A stretch of 64,000 nt of DNA, from contig CAWGTF010000015.1 in NCBI GenBank assembly GCA_963825425.1, positions 372,001 through 436,000 of the forward strand, written 5' to 3'. Below are positions 1 to 6,905 of the stretch, piece by piece. The DNA is from PALSA-607 sp963825425. GTDB taxonomy: Bacteria; Actinomycetota; Actinomycetes; Acidothermales; Acidothermaceae. The notes beneath the pieces are model-generated. The model saw nothing but the letters and a program-made list of their open reading frames with translations. It ran no database searches and was not told the origin of the DNA. The position numbers and the translations under genes were made by a program. How positions within the stretch are numbered: position 1 is the first letter of the stretch; the number at the start of each line of letters is the position of its first letter.

Positions 1-180
1 GAGTTCTTGGTTCTGGCTCCACCGGCCGACTTGAATGCCGACGTGATAGATCGACGAGCCGAGCACCATGCCGACCGGAGTGAAGCCAGCCTGCTTGACG
101 AGCAGGAACTCGTTCACGGTGAGGTCGGAGGTGAAGATCGAGCCGGGCTTGCCCGGTTGCAGCTCCGACAGCCTCGTCAT
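1..180 (-). CDS. YbjQ-family (heavy-metal-binding domain) protein, partial
   Basis: The gene is cut by the left window edge; only the first 60 residues are visible. They carry the pattern typical of the YbjQ/PF01906 family (KQAGFTPVGMVLGSSIYHVG), a small alpha-beta domain that pentamerises and whose cellular role is not settled. The upstream neighbour on the same strand contains two more copies of this domain, so this is a family cluster. The start is uncertain. ATG at 178-180 opens the frame but has no ribosome site. ATG at 218-220 has AGGAGA well placed upstream but lies in another frame, so a one-base error between the two would give a longer N terminus. The family call is firm; the binding of any metal is not shown here. 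Confidence 0.75.
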   Translation of the reverse strand, partial: MTRLSELQPGKPGSIFTSDLTVNEFLLVKQAGFTPVGMVLGSSIYHVGIQVGRWSQNQEL

Positions 181-253
181 GGCGTCTTGGGGAAGGCCGC
201 CTGTGGTCGCCGTCGGTCATCGGGTATCTCCTCTGGTCATTTTCAAACGCAAG

Positions 254-1174
254 TCACTTGTTCAGTCGCAAGATCGGTAGCGGGCGGGGAACGTCGTTCG
301 CGTGGCCGTGTCGCAGCGGTACCAACGCAGTGCCGATCGCCAGCGACTCCGCGACGTGGTCGTGGCCTTCAGTGCCAGACCTGCATCCCTGGTGGAAAAC
401 CCAGAGGCCCAGATCGCGAAGCACCACGTGCTGCGCACCGAAGCGCGATGCATCGCTTTGCAACGTCGCGCGAGCCCGGTCGCGCGCGCTGGTCACGAGG
501 TCGGTGACGCCGCTGACCTCCGTGTTGTTCCACGAGCCGCTTTGCCAAGCGGTCGTGTAGTCGTCGTGCCGGATCAGCACAGCGGTGCCCATGACCAGGC
601 CGGCGGGCAGCCAGCCGGCGAGCATCAACTTCGCGAAGTCCTGGCCGGTGACGTCGGAGGTGAACGGACGCGGCGGTCGCACATCGCCGTCCGCGCGCAC
701 CGCCGTCCCGATCGCTTGCACTTCGATGCCGCCCGCGACGAACGGTTCCATCGTCAGTCGGACGCCGACAATGCCGTCACCGCGCAGGCCTTCGCACTCT
801 TGCACCATGCGGCTGACCGCGGCGTGCCGTGCGCCCTTCAGCGCGGCTTCGACCTGCTGCGCGACAGTGACCGGCGCGGCGCCCCACGCGTAGCGCATGC
901 CGTAGCCGTAGTAGCCGCACATGCTCAGCGCGTACGCGCCCTGGTGAACGACGCAGGTGCCCATGACCTGGCCGACCGGGGAGAAGCCGACCGACCTGAT
1001 CGCGTGGTGCTCATCGACGCTGAGTGCTGACGTGAACGCGGCGTCCTCGCGCATGGTGGCTAGTCGCTGTTGGGCCCGCAGCGGAAGGCGGCCCGCGTCG
1101 AGTTCGGCGATGCTGCGCGCGTCGATCTCGGCCGCGGTCATGCCGGCAAGCAAGTCGTCGAAGCTATTTGGCAT
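254..1174 (-). CDS. Double YbjQ-domain protein
   Basis: 306 residues. After an N-terminal stretch of about 55 residues rich in charged helices, two YbjQ-type domains follow, at about 58-165 and 170-290. Domain one has RSVGFSPVGQVMGTCVVHQG and domain two AGWLPAGLVMGTAVLIRHDD, the same motif as in the gene next downstream. Each domain ends with an IGTAV or IGTALV strand after a conserved helix (QVEAALKGARHAAVSRM; LVTSARDRARATLQSDA). Fused pairs of this domain are known in actinobacteria. It starts 35 bp after the stop of the preceding minus-strand gene, and the three genes look like one operon. No signal peptide or membrane segment is visible, so it is probably cytoplasmic. Function unknown. 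Confidence 0.8.
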   Translation of the reverse strand: MPNSFDDLLAGMTAAEIDARSIAELDAGRLPLRAQQRLATMREDAAFTSALSVDEHHAIRSVGFSPVGQVMGTCVVHQGAYALSMCGYYGYGMRYAWGAAPVTVAQQVEAALKGARHAAVSRMVQECEGLRGDGIVGVRLTMEPFVAGGIEVQAIGTAVRADGDVRPPRPFTSDVTGQDFAKLMLAGWLPAGLVMGTAVLIRHDDYTTAWQSGSWNNTEVSGVTDLVTSARDRARATLQSDASRFGAQHVVLRDLGLWVFHQGCRSGTEGHDHVAESLAIGTALVPLRHGHANDVPRPLPILRLNK

Positions 1175-1209
1175 CAGCGCATCATCGACGGGATCAACGT
1201 CACGGGTGG

Positions 1210-1626
1210 TCAGCTGGTTCCGTTGATCGCGAGTTGCTGCAACGCCAGCGCTGCTGACGCACTGCGCCCGGCCGCGGTCGAGAGCGCCGACAGCAACTCA
1301 CGAACCCACGCATCGAATTCGACCGGCGTGGTGCTCATGACGATGCCGCCCGATTCGTGGCACACCGATGATGCGAGGCCGGACGGCGTGGTCTTCAGCA
1401 CGTAGCGCCGGTCGCCGACGCTGATGTGCACGCCGACAACCTTCGACTTGCGCACCAGACCGCCGGACCGCTCCACTCGGGCCAGTTCCGGCGGCAACGC
1501 GTTCGCGAGGGACTCCAGGACGACCTGACCGTGGAGTCGGGTGTCCTCGGCGTCGCGCCGAAGCCCGGCCGCGATCAGCTCGAGATTGGCTTGCCCGTCG
1601 TCCGGGGTGTGGCTGTCGTCCCCCAT
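1210..1626 (-). CDS. Conserved actinobacterial hypothetical protein
   Basis: 138 residues, no signal peptide or membrane segment. The start chosen is ATG at 1624-1626 because GGGAG lies 8 nt upstream; the frame stays open to 1719 but without a ribosome site there. The central part (VRKSKVVGVHISVGDRRYVLKT, about residues 58-78) looks like a small beta-sheet fold, and the C-terminal half contains two helices (FDAWVRELLSALSTAAGRSA). It heads the presumed operon with the two YbjQ-family genes, and the short gaps suggest a shared task with them. I do not recognise a named domain. Confidence 0.7.
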   Translation of the reverse strand: MGDDSHTPDDGQANLELIAAGLRRDAEDTRLHGQVVLESLANALPPELARVERSGGLVRKSKVVGVHISVGDRRYVLKTTPSGLASSVCHESGGIVMSTTPVEFDAWVRELLSALSTAAGRSASAALALQQLAINGTS

Positions 1627-1854
1627 CGAGCTGCTCCCATGGGTCGGCTGTGTACGCGTTTTAGGTATTTCGTCCTGGTCATGCTGGCATGCTGTTTCCA
1701 GGCAATCATCCCTGGTCACCCGTCGACTTTCGGCGATGGGAGGGATTGGACCGCCCAGAAGGGGTAGGGATCAAACCGGAGCGCGTGCTTCGCTCGAAGC
1801 GCCGCGGCCGGCACTAGGACAGATGCACCGAAATTAGCGAAAGGGTGACACGCG

Positions 1855-2364
1855 ATGCTGATCATCGGCCTCTTGATCGTGGTGGCTGCCGCCGCGTTCG
1901 CGGGCGTAGTCGTCTCGGAGAACTGGGGCGGCGGGACGTACGCCGTTAAGGGCTTCGGGCACCAGCTCGGCCACTACACGCTTGCGCAGATCTTCTTGTC
2001 CGCGGTCGTGCTGACCACAATCTTCTTCTTCGGCCTCTGGGCCGCCAGCGTCTCAACTCGCTTGCGTCGTCGCGCCTCGAGCCGGCGTCGGGCCGAGAAC
2101 AGGGCCGCTCGCGAAGAACACGACGGGCTGGTGGCGGAGCGCGACAGGTTGGCGCGCGAACTAGCTGCTCAGCGCGCTGCTGCGCCGGTCGCCGTCCCCG
2201 CCGCGCCAGTAGAGGTCCCCGCAGCTACCGGTCAGCCGGTGTATGCACCAACGGGCCAGCCCGAGTACGTCGCCCCTGGCCAGCCGGCGGAACTACTCCC
2301 CAACGGGACGCGGCGTCCGGTCGTGCTGGACGAGGGCCCGCTCATGCACGAGATCGAGGTCTGA
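1855..2364 (+). CDS. Two-helix membrane protein with coiled coil and Gln/Pro-rich tail
   Basis: 169 residues. Two hydrophobic segments (about residues 2-22 and 42-65) are separated by a short loop with WGGGTYAVKGFG. A basic patch RLRRRASSRRRAENR follows on the presumed cytoplasmic side, then a coiled coil (about 85-107, HDGLVAERDRLARELAAQ) and a Pro/Gln-rich tail with repeated GQP units. The arrangement recalls LapA-domain proteins of actinobacteria, but I would not assign it to that family. The start is set by AAAGGGTGA upstream of ATG. It is divergent from the YbjQ operon and followed directly by a family-1 palindrome. Confidence 0.7.
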   Translation: MLIIGLLIVVAAAAFAGVVVSENWGGGTYAVKGFGHQLGHYTLAQIFLSAVVLTTIFFFGLWAASVSTRLRRRASSRRRAENRAAREEHDGLVAERDRLARELAAQRAAAPVAVPAAPVEVPAATGQPVYAPTGQPEYVAPGQPAELLPNGTRRPVVLDEGPLMHEIEV

Positions 2365-2380
2365 GCACCCGCTAGTGCCT

Positions 2381-2439
2381 CGAGTGAAGGAATTCGGCTG
2401 TGTTCCGCGCACCGAGAACCGCCGAATTCCTTCACTCGG
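2381..2439. repeat. Family-1 dispersed palindrome, copy 1 (59 bp)
   Basis: A perfect 18-bp inverted repeat, CGAGTGAAGGAATTCGGC and its complement, surrounds a 22-nt loop. It lies between the ends of a plus-strand gene and a minus-strand gene. Two further copies with the same arm and loop lengths are at 33037-33095 and 39754-39812. It has no T-run, so it is not a classical intrinsic terminator. Confidence 0.9.
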
Positions 2440-2496
2440 CACGGCGGCGGCGGGACGGCGGGCCGGGCGGCAACAGCGGACGCGGGCCGCTCGGGG

Positions 2497-2757
2497 TTAA
2501 CCGGTTGCTGCGGCGGGAGAATCGGTCATCGTGACCGCAATTGGCAGCGAGACGACGTCCGCGCCTGCGCTCTCGTCGTCCAACTCGGTGACCGCTACCG
2601 CTGCCGGTCTTACGGCCAGGGCGGGCGGCGGAAGCGCGTCGGGATCGAGGCCGCGCTCGAACCGATCGAGCAGGGCGAGCAGCGTGAAGAAGCAACACGG
2701 CAAGACGATGATGGTCAGCACGGCGAGGAGAAAAACCTCGACCAATCCACTGCCCAT
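2497..2757 (-). CDS. Small single-helix membrane protein
   Basis: 86 residues. The start is the ATG at 2755-2757, which has GAGGAGG upstream; longer frames exist but lack a ribosome site. The N terminus is one strong membrane helix (about residues 5-29, containing VLPCC), then a short acidic/basic linker and a tail rich in Ala, Pro and Val. It converges on the preceding plus-strand gene with the family-1 palindrome between them. No domain recognised. Confidence 0.6.
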   Translation of the reverse strand: MGSGLVEVFLLAVLTIIVLPCCFFTLLALLDRFERGLDPDALPPPALAVRPAAVAVTELDDESAGADVVSLPIAVTMTDSPAAATG

Positions 2758-2853
2758 TGCACCGCCTCCTCGTTTCATGTCGAAGGGCTCGCAGCTGTCG
2801 AAAGACTGGCAGCTGAGCGCGTGGCTCGTCGGCGCGCCGAACCTGAATCGTCG

Positions 2854-2904
2854 TGACCAAAATCGCGCGCGACCCAAAATAGTCGCGCGTGACCCGAAAT
2901 CGCA
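2854..2904. repeat. Short tandem repeat, about 2.5 units of 20 bp
   Basis: The motif CGCGCGYGACCCRAAAT recurs in the intergenic stretch: TGACCAAAATCGCGCGC, then GACCCAAAATAGTCGCGCGT, then GACCCGAAATCG. It lies upstream of a small membrane-protein gene and could hold repeated protein-binding sites. Confidence 0.5.
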
Positions 2905-3012
2905 GCTATTCGACTGTACGGAACTTCGCCCCTGACGCCCCTAGCCAAACGTATTTTGCGGCTTTATCGGCGTGTCGTGAACACCGGGGGTCAGTAGCCG
3001 CGCGCACGGCTA

Positions 3013-3672
3013 CTAAGCGTGATCGACCGCCGGGCTGTCCCACGACCCCGCGATGTGGATGCAGCCGTGACCTGGCAGGGCGAAACGCTGCTGGTCGCAT
3101 CCGCATTCGTGCACGTGCGCCCACCGCACCGGAACTGTGAGCCACACCTCCTTGCCGTCGGTACGCTCCGCGACGCCCCACTTGTCGCCGAGTTGGTCGA
3201 CGATTAAGAGACCACGGCCGGCGGCGATGCTGCCACTCGAGCCGACGCTCGCAGTCGGCTGCCGGTCGGTGGGGTGCTCGTCGGTGGGGTGCTCGTCGGT
3301 CGGGTGCTCGTCGGTCGGGTGCCGGTCGGTCAGGTTCCGGTCGATCTGGAGCCGGTCGTCGAAGTCGGGGGTCACTGACGGCACCGCGTCGAGGTCGGCC
3401 AGCAGGTCGAGGCGGACCGGTCGAATCACCGGCGGCCGTGGATCCCGATCGATCACGCCCACCGTCATGGCGGCACCGATCACGCACAGTTCGACGTCGA
3501 TATTGGTGCGCGCGTGCAGCACCGCGTTGGTGACCAGTTCTGACACGGCGAGGGTGACCTGGTCGATCACGTCGTCGATGCCCCACCGCCTGGAGACTTC
3601 CGCGACGAAGTGCCTGGCCGCGCCGGCCGCCTGTGGCGTCGGCTCCAGGCCTAGTAGCGCGCGCCGGCACAT
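3013..3672 (-). CDS. RsbW/SpoIIAB-like histidine-kinase-type ATPase (anti-sigma type)
   Basis: 219 residues from the ATG at 3670-3672. The N-box is clear (ISELVTNAVLHA pattern at about residues 44-55), followed by the strand LCVIGAAMTVGVIDRD and, near the C terminus, the second glycine box GRGLLIVDQLGDKWGV. These are marks of the HATPase_c_2 family used by actinobacteria as anti-sigma factors or regulators. Between the two ATP boxes sits an unusual insert of about 50 residues with a repeat of HPTDE (four units, the last degenerate), encoded by near-identical 15-bp units at about 3257-3318. The C terminus holds a Cys/His cluster (HVHECGC). No cognate anti-anti-sigma gene is adjacent. ATP binding is likely; the partner is unknown. 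Confidence 0.75.
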   Translation of the reverse strand: MCRRALLGLEPTPQAAGAARHFVAEVSRRWGIDDVIDQVTLAVSELVTNAVLHARTNIDVELCVIGAAMTVGVIDRDPRPPVIRPVRLDLLADLDAVPSVTPDFDDRLQIDRNLTDRHPTDEHPTDEHPTDEHPTDRQPTASVGSSGSIAAGRGLLIVDQLGDKWGVAERTDGKEVWLTVPVRWAHVHECGCDQQRFALPGHGCIHIAGSWDSPAVDHA

Positions 3673-3782
3673 CGTGGCGTCGCGCGAGTTGAGGCACTCA
3701 TCCCTGTCGCCATGCCCGTAAGGCCGACCACCTAAGCATTTCCGGCGGTGACGTCCGGAACCGCGCTCGGAAGAGACATCCG

Positions 3783-4511
3783 TCAGCGCGCGGCGACGAC
3801 CAGCCCAACCGCCACCGCGACCAGCGACCACGAGACAGCCTTGAGAGCGGTTTCGATCGGCCTCAGCAGGCTCGCGACCGTCAGCTCAACCGGCGTCCCG
3901 TCGTTGAGGGTGCCCTTGCCGTCAATGTCGCGTACCGAGCGGCGCAGCCACCGAGCTTGGGTGCTCAGCGTGCGCTGCGCGAACGACAAACCGAACGCGC
4001 CGACCGCCGCAAGGCCGGCACCGACCGAGATCGACCAGTGCTGCGTGTAGTAGCCAGTGAGCACCGGAAACGCACCCCAGGACGCCGCGAAGCCCGCGCT
4101 GTTGTGCACGATCCCGCCGAACCACTCCAGGTTGTACGCCAGCACGACTAGCGCGCCGACCGCAACGAACGGCAGCAGGTGGACGCCCCCGACGAGCCAC
4201 CCGTCGACGGCCGCGCCAGCGACGGCCGCACCGCCGACACCCGCAAGAGCCCAGGTCGGGACGCCGGTGCGCAGCGGACGTCCGTGCAGCTCGTCGAGAG
4301 CGTGGGCGCCGATGCCGACGCCGAGGAAGAACCCGAGCAGGCTCCAACCGAGCCGGTCGAGGCGGATCGGGTGAGCCAGTGACGCGCCGATGGCGACGTA
4401 GGACAGGTGCCAGGCGGTGTACGGCGGGTGCAGCAGCGTGATCCAGTCGCGCCACCCGCCGTCCCCGCGCCCTGCACCGTAGAAGGCGGCTGCCGGTCGA
4501 GTCTCAGCCAC
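3783..4511 (-). CDS. Polytopic membrane protein coupled to a UbiE-like methyltransferase
   Basis: 242 residues with about seven hydrophobic segments. Notable features are LLHPPYTAWHLSYVAIGASL near the N terminus, HALDELHGRPL in the loop after helix two, and a central LAYNLEWFGGIVHN. The Asp/Glu-bearing loops facing membrane helices could suggest a prenyl-lipid enzyme of UbiA type, but the canonical NDxxDxxxD motif is absent, so this remains speculation. Its start overlaps the end of the methyltransferase gene by 8 nt, which implies translational coupling. Together with the prenyl-synthase-like gene on the other side, the context points to isoprenoid or quinone chemistry in the membrane. Confidence 0.65.
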   Translation of the reverse strand: MAETRPAAAFYGAGRGDGGWRDWITLLHPPYTAWHLSYVAIGASLAHPIRLDRLGWSLLGFFLGVGIGAHALDELHGRPLRTGVPTWALAGVGGAAVAGAAVDGWLVGGVHLLPFVAVGALVVLAYNLEWFGGIVHNSAGFAASWGAFPVLTGYYTQHWSISVGAGLAAVGAFGLSFAQRTLSTQARWLRRSVRDIDGKGTLNDGTPVELTVASLLRPIETALKAVSWSLVAVAVGLVVAAR

Positions 4512-5238
4512 CGCGGGTAGCCGACATCACCAGGCCGCCGCCGAAGCTCATCGGTTTCACCTTGACGTTGTCCAGCCCGGCGGCACGCCAGTTCGCGACG
4601 TGCGCGGCGACCGGGTAGCGCAGGTAGTGGTAGCTGATGTTCGGACCGAGGAAGCGGCCCACGCGATACCAGGCGCGGCCTCCCGCGAGCCCGCCGGCTG
4701 CAGGTAAGACGAAGCGCGTGTAGAACCACCACACAACCCGGGCCGGCGCCCAGCCGGGCACATGGAATTCGAGGCTGGCGATCGTGCCGCCCGGAGCCAG
4801 GCAGCGCGCGAGTTCGGCGATGGTCGCCGCGGGATCCTCGACGTAACGCATCAGGTAGCTGAAGGAGATCGCGTCGAAAGTGCCGTCAGCGAAAGGCATT
4901 TCCTCAGCACGGGCAATCGCCAGCTTGACCCGGTCGTCCAAACCGGCGGCGCGCACGTTAGCCAAGCCTTGCCGGATCATGTCGTCGGTGAGGTCGACGC
5001 CGACCAGCTCGGCGTCGCAGGCGTGCGCGATGGCCAGTGTCACTCCCGCCGGCCCGCATGCGACGTCGAGCACTCGTCGAGGATTCGCCGCGGTGATCCG
5101 CTCGACCACGGCGGCCCGCCACCGCCGGTCCTGGCCGAACGAAAGGAGGTAGGCCAACGTGTCGTAGCGGGACGGTAGATCCGCAAACAGCGAACGAGCG
5201 AAGGTGTTGACCTCCGTTGGCGATCGATCTGTGCCCAT
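4504..5238 (-). CDS. UbiE/MenG-type SAM-dependent methyltransferase
   Basis: 244 residues, start ATG at 5236-5238 with GGAG 7 nt upstream. It is a class I methyltransferase: VLDVACGPAGVTLAIA is the SAM-binding motif I (about residues 51-66), ELVGVDLTDDMI motif post-I, and FDAISFSYLMRYVEDP motif II. The sequence F-x-D-LPSRYD-x-LAYLLSFGQDRRWR near the N terminus is typical of the UbiE/MenG group that methylates demethylmenaquinone or related lipids. The downstream gene overlaps it by 8 nt and the divergent gene resembles polyprenyl synthases. The exact substrate cannot be read from the sequence; it may be a paralogue dedicated to another prenyl lipid. Confidence 0.8.
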   Translation of the reverse strand: MGTDRSPTEVNTFARSLFADLPSRYDTLAYLLSFGQDRRWRAAVVERITAANPRRVLDVACGPAGVTLAIAHACDAELVGVDLTDDMIRQGLANVRAAGLDDRVKLAIARAEEMPFADGTFDAISFSYLMRYVEDPAATIAELARCLAPGGTIASLEFHVPGWAPARVVWWFYTRFVLPAAGGLAGGRAWYRVGRFLGPNISYHYLRYPVAAHVANWRAAGLDNVKVKPMSFGGGLVMSATRGG

Positions 5239-5329
5239 ACTCGCTCCAGGAGACTTACACACGTGCGCGGCGGCGGCGCCGACGCCGATGGACAACTTGC
5301 GAGACCGGAGCCAGCGTAAGGGAGGTGGC

Positions 5330-6115
5330 GTGAGGGCATGGCGTGACGTCGTCGATGACGCGACCAGTCGGCTAGGTCCGGTGTCGCCCGCGCTGGTGCG
5401 TCATTGGCGTGCCGAACTTGACGAGGTCGAACGCCGGGTCGGCTTGCTCGAGTGCGCGGCGCCGAAAGCCTCCGCGGTCGACGGCCTGCACGCGTTCGTC
5501 GCGCTCGCCACCGCGCGGCTGGCCGACGCCTGGGATCCCGCGCAACTCATCGACGTGGCGACCGCGGTCGAACTCGCACACCGCGCCTCGCAGCATCATC
5601 GCCTGGTTGTAGACACTGCCGTCGATTCCAAGATGCGGCAGGACGGCGAGCGGTGCCCGAACGCACGCGTCGTTCTCGATGGTGATTGGTCGATCACCCA
5701 AGCTGCCGTGCTGGTCGCCGACATCGGGCCGGCCGCCTACCGGTGCCTCGTGCGTGGCTACGGGTCGACACAGGTCGGTCAGATCTTTGGGGACGCCGAA
5801 CCGCTGGCGCTGATGAAAGCAGCAGTCGAACTCGCTGCTCTGGTGGCCGGCCTGCCCGACGATGCGGCGCGCAGCTTGTGGGCCGCATGCGACCGCCGCC
5901 CGGACACCCGCCTCCGGCGGGCATCCGGTGTCCTTGCCCGTTGCCGTCGTCGCTTGGGCGATCGGGTCTTACTCGTCCGTTGGAACGACGAACGCCCGCA
6001 ACGTCGTCCCGCGAATTCCCGGGTCGGTGCCCAGCGACGTCCAACTGCCGTCGAGATCAACCACGACGAGCCCGGCGGTCGGCAGGTCGTAGCGCAGTCT
6101 CGGTGGTACGGATGA
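5330..6115 (+). CDS. Degenerate, probably truncated polyprenyl-synthase-like protein
   Basis: 261 residues from GTG at 5330 (GGAGG just upstream). The order of elements matches trans-prenyl diphosphate synthases: AVELAHRASQHHRLVVDTAVD where the first Asp-rich motif should be, VVLDGDWSITQAAVLVADIG in place of the usual LAGDYLLA helix, and EPLALMKAAVELAALVAG where K-x-A-L-x-x-A-A is found. The first DDxxD motif is missing and no second Asp-rich motif follows in any frame, so catalysis as a synthase is unlikely. After about residue 190 the sequence becomes Arg-rich and unlike the family, and it overlaps the convergent sixA gene, so the natural end may lie near 5930. It could be a regulatory subunit or a decaying gene. 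Confidence 0.55.
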   Translation: MRAWRDVVDDATSRLGPVSPALVRHWRAELDEVERRVGLLECAAPKASAVDGLHAFVALATARLADAWDPAQLIDVATAVELAHRASQHHRLVVDTAVDSKMRQDGERCPNARVVLDGDWSITQAAVLVADIGPAAYRCLVRGYGSTQVGQIFGDAEPLALMKAAVELAALVAGLPDDAARSLWAACDRRPDTRLRRASGVLARCRRRLGDRVLLVRWNDERPQRRPANSRVGAQRRPTAVEINHDEPGGRQVVAQSRWYG

Positions 6116-6568
6116 CAGTGGTACGGATGACAGTGGTACGGACGACGGTGGCGCGGGTTCTGCGGTGTCGTCCGATCCGTCGTCGCCGAGCAGGATCAAC
6201 GCGAGCTCATGCAGGCCGGGATTGTGCCCGCACACCAGCACGGTGGCTTTGTCGTCATGCACTTTGCGCAGCGTCTTCAGCAGTCGCGCCGCATCGGCGA
6301 GGTAGAGCTTGTCGACGAGCTTCAGTCGGGCGGCGGCCACCGCCGGCTCGGCCTGCGCGACGAGGTCGACGGTCTCGCGGGTGCGGGCCGACGGCGAGCA
6401 GAGCACGAGATCGAGCGGCTGTCCCTCAAGGTGATCAGCAATGTTGCGGGCAACGCGAGGCAGCACGGCGCGGCCGCGTGCTGCCAGCGGCCGGGCATGA
6501 TCGCCGCCGCTCGCCGTAGGTGGGTGCGTCGCCGCTTTGGCGTGCCGCAGGATGAATAGCCGATGCAT
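5969..6568 (-). CDS. sixA: SixA-type phosphohistidine phosphatase
   Basis: 199 residues, start at ATG 6566-6568 (two GTG codons precede it). Histidine-phosphatase fold: FILRHAKA at residues 4-11 contains the catalytic RH pair, and VLVCGHNPGLHEL (about 108-120) carries the second histidine. SixA proteins remove phosphate from phosphohistidine of phosphotransfer or PTS proteins. The stretch between the phosphatase core and the final strands contains an SSVPL repeat (three units), encoded by three 15-bp units at 6105-6149, which looks like recent slippage. The gene ends inside the convergent prenyl-synthase-like frame. Confidence 0.8.
   Translation of the reverse strand: MHRLFILRHAKAATHPPTASGGDHARPLAARGRAVLPRVARNIADHLEGQPLDLVLCSPSARTRETVDLVAQAEPAVAAARLKLVDKLYLADAARLLKTLRKVHDDKATVLVCGHNPGLHELALILLGDDGSDDTAEPAPPSSVPLSSVPLSSVPPRLRYDLPTAGLVVVDLDGSWTSLGTDPGIRGTTLRAFVVPTDE
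6105..6149. repeat. 15-bp tandem repeat within sixA (3 units)
   Basis: GGTACGGATGACAGT occurs twice exactly and a third time with changes. On the coding strand it adds SSVPL units and keeps frame, so copy number can vary without breaking sixA. Confidence 0.8.
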
Positions 6569-6905
6569 CACCACAGTGTCGTTGGTGCGTGCGCTCGCTG
6601 CTAGCAGTGGTGCGTGCTACCGGTGCGGCGTGCCACGGATGGCCGTTCAGTTCCGCATGCGCGTCGCCGATGAATACATCGCTGCCCGGATCGGGAGCCT
6701 TGTGTCCCCGGGCCTCACCTACAGCCGGCGCGGAGGGATCGGTTCGCCGAAGCCGCGTCGAGCTTCTCGCCGAGAGGCGACCAGCTCCCGATTTGGGCAG
6801 CACCACGACAGCACGCTCGAGACTGTCGAGGGTCCGAACGGCTGTACGCGAGTGCGCCGGTCGGCGTAGTCGAAACGCGCAGCTGGCCGAACTCCCTGGC
6901 TGGCA
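6569..6905. other. Divergent intergenic region, no gene supported
   Basis: 337 bp between sixA and the GGDEF-EAL gene. All frames carry short open stretches without ribosome sites or recognisable motifs. It presumably holds the two outward promoters. One minus-strand stretch (about 6600-6720, IGDAHAELNGHPWHAAP) looks faintly protein-like but has no convincing start. Confidence 0.4.

Noticed and set aside
3783..4511. UbiA prenyltransferase
   Set aside because: The NDxxDxxxD motif is absent and helix spacing is not convincing; left as an unassigned membrane protein.
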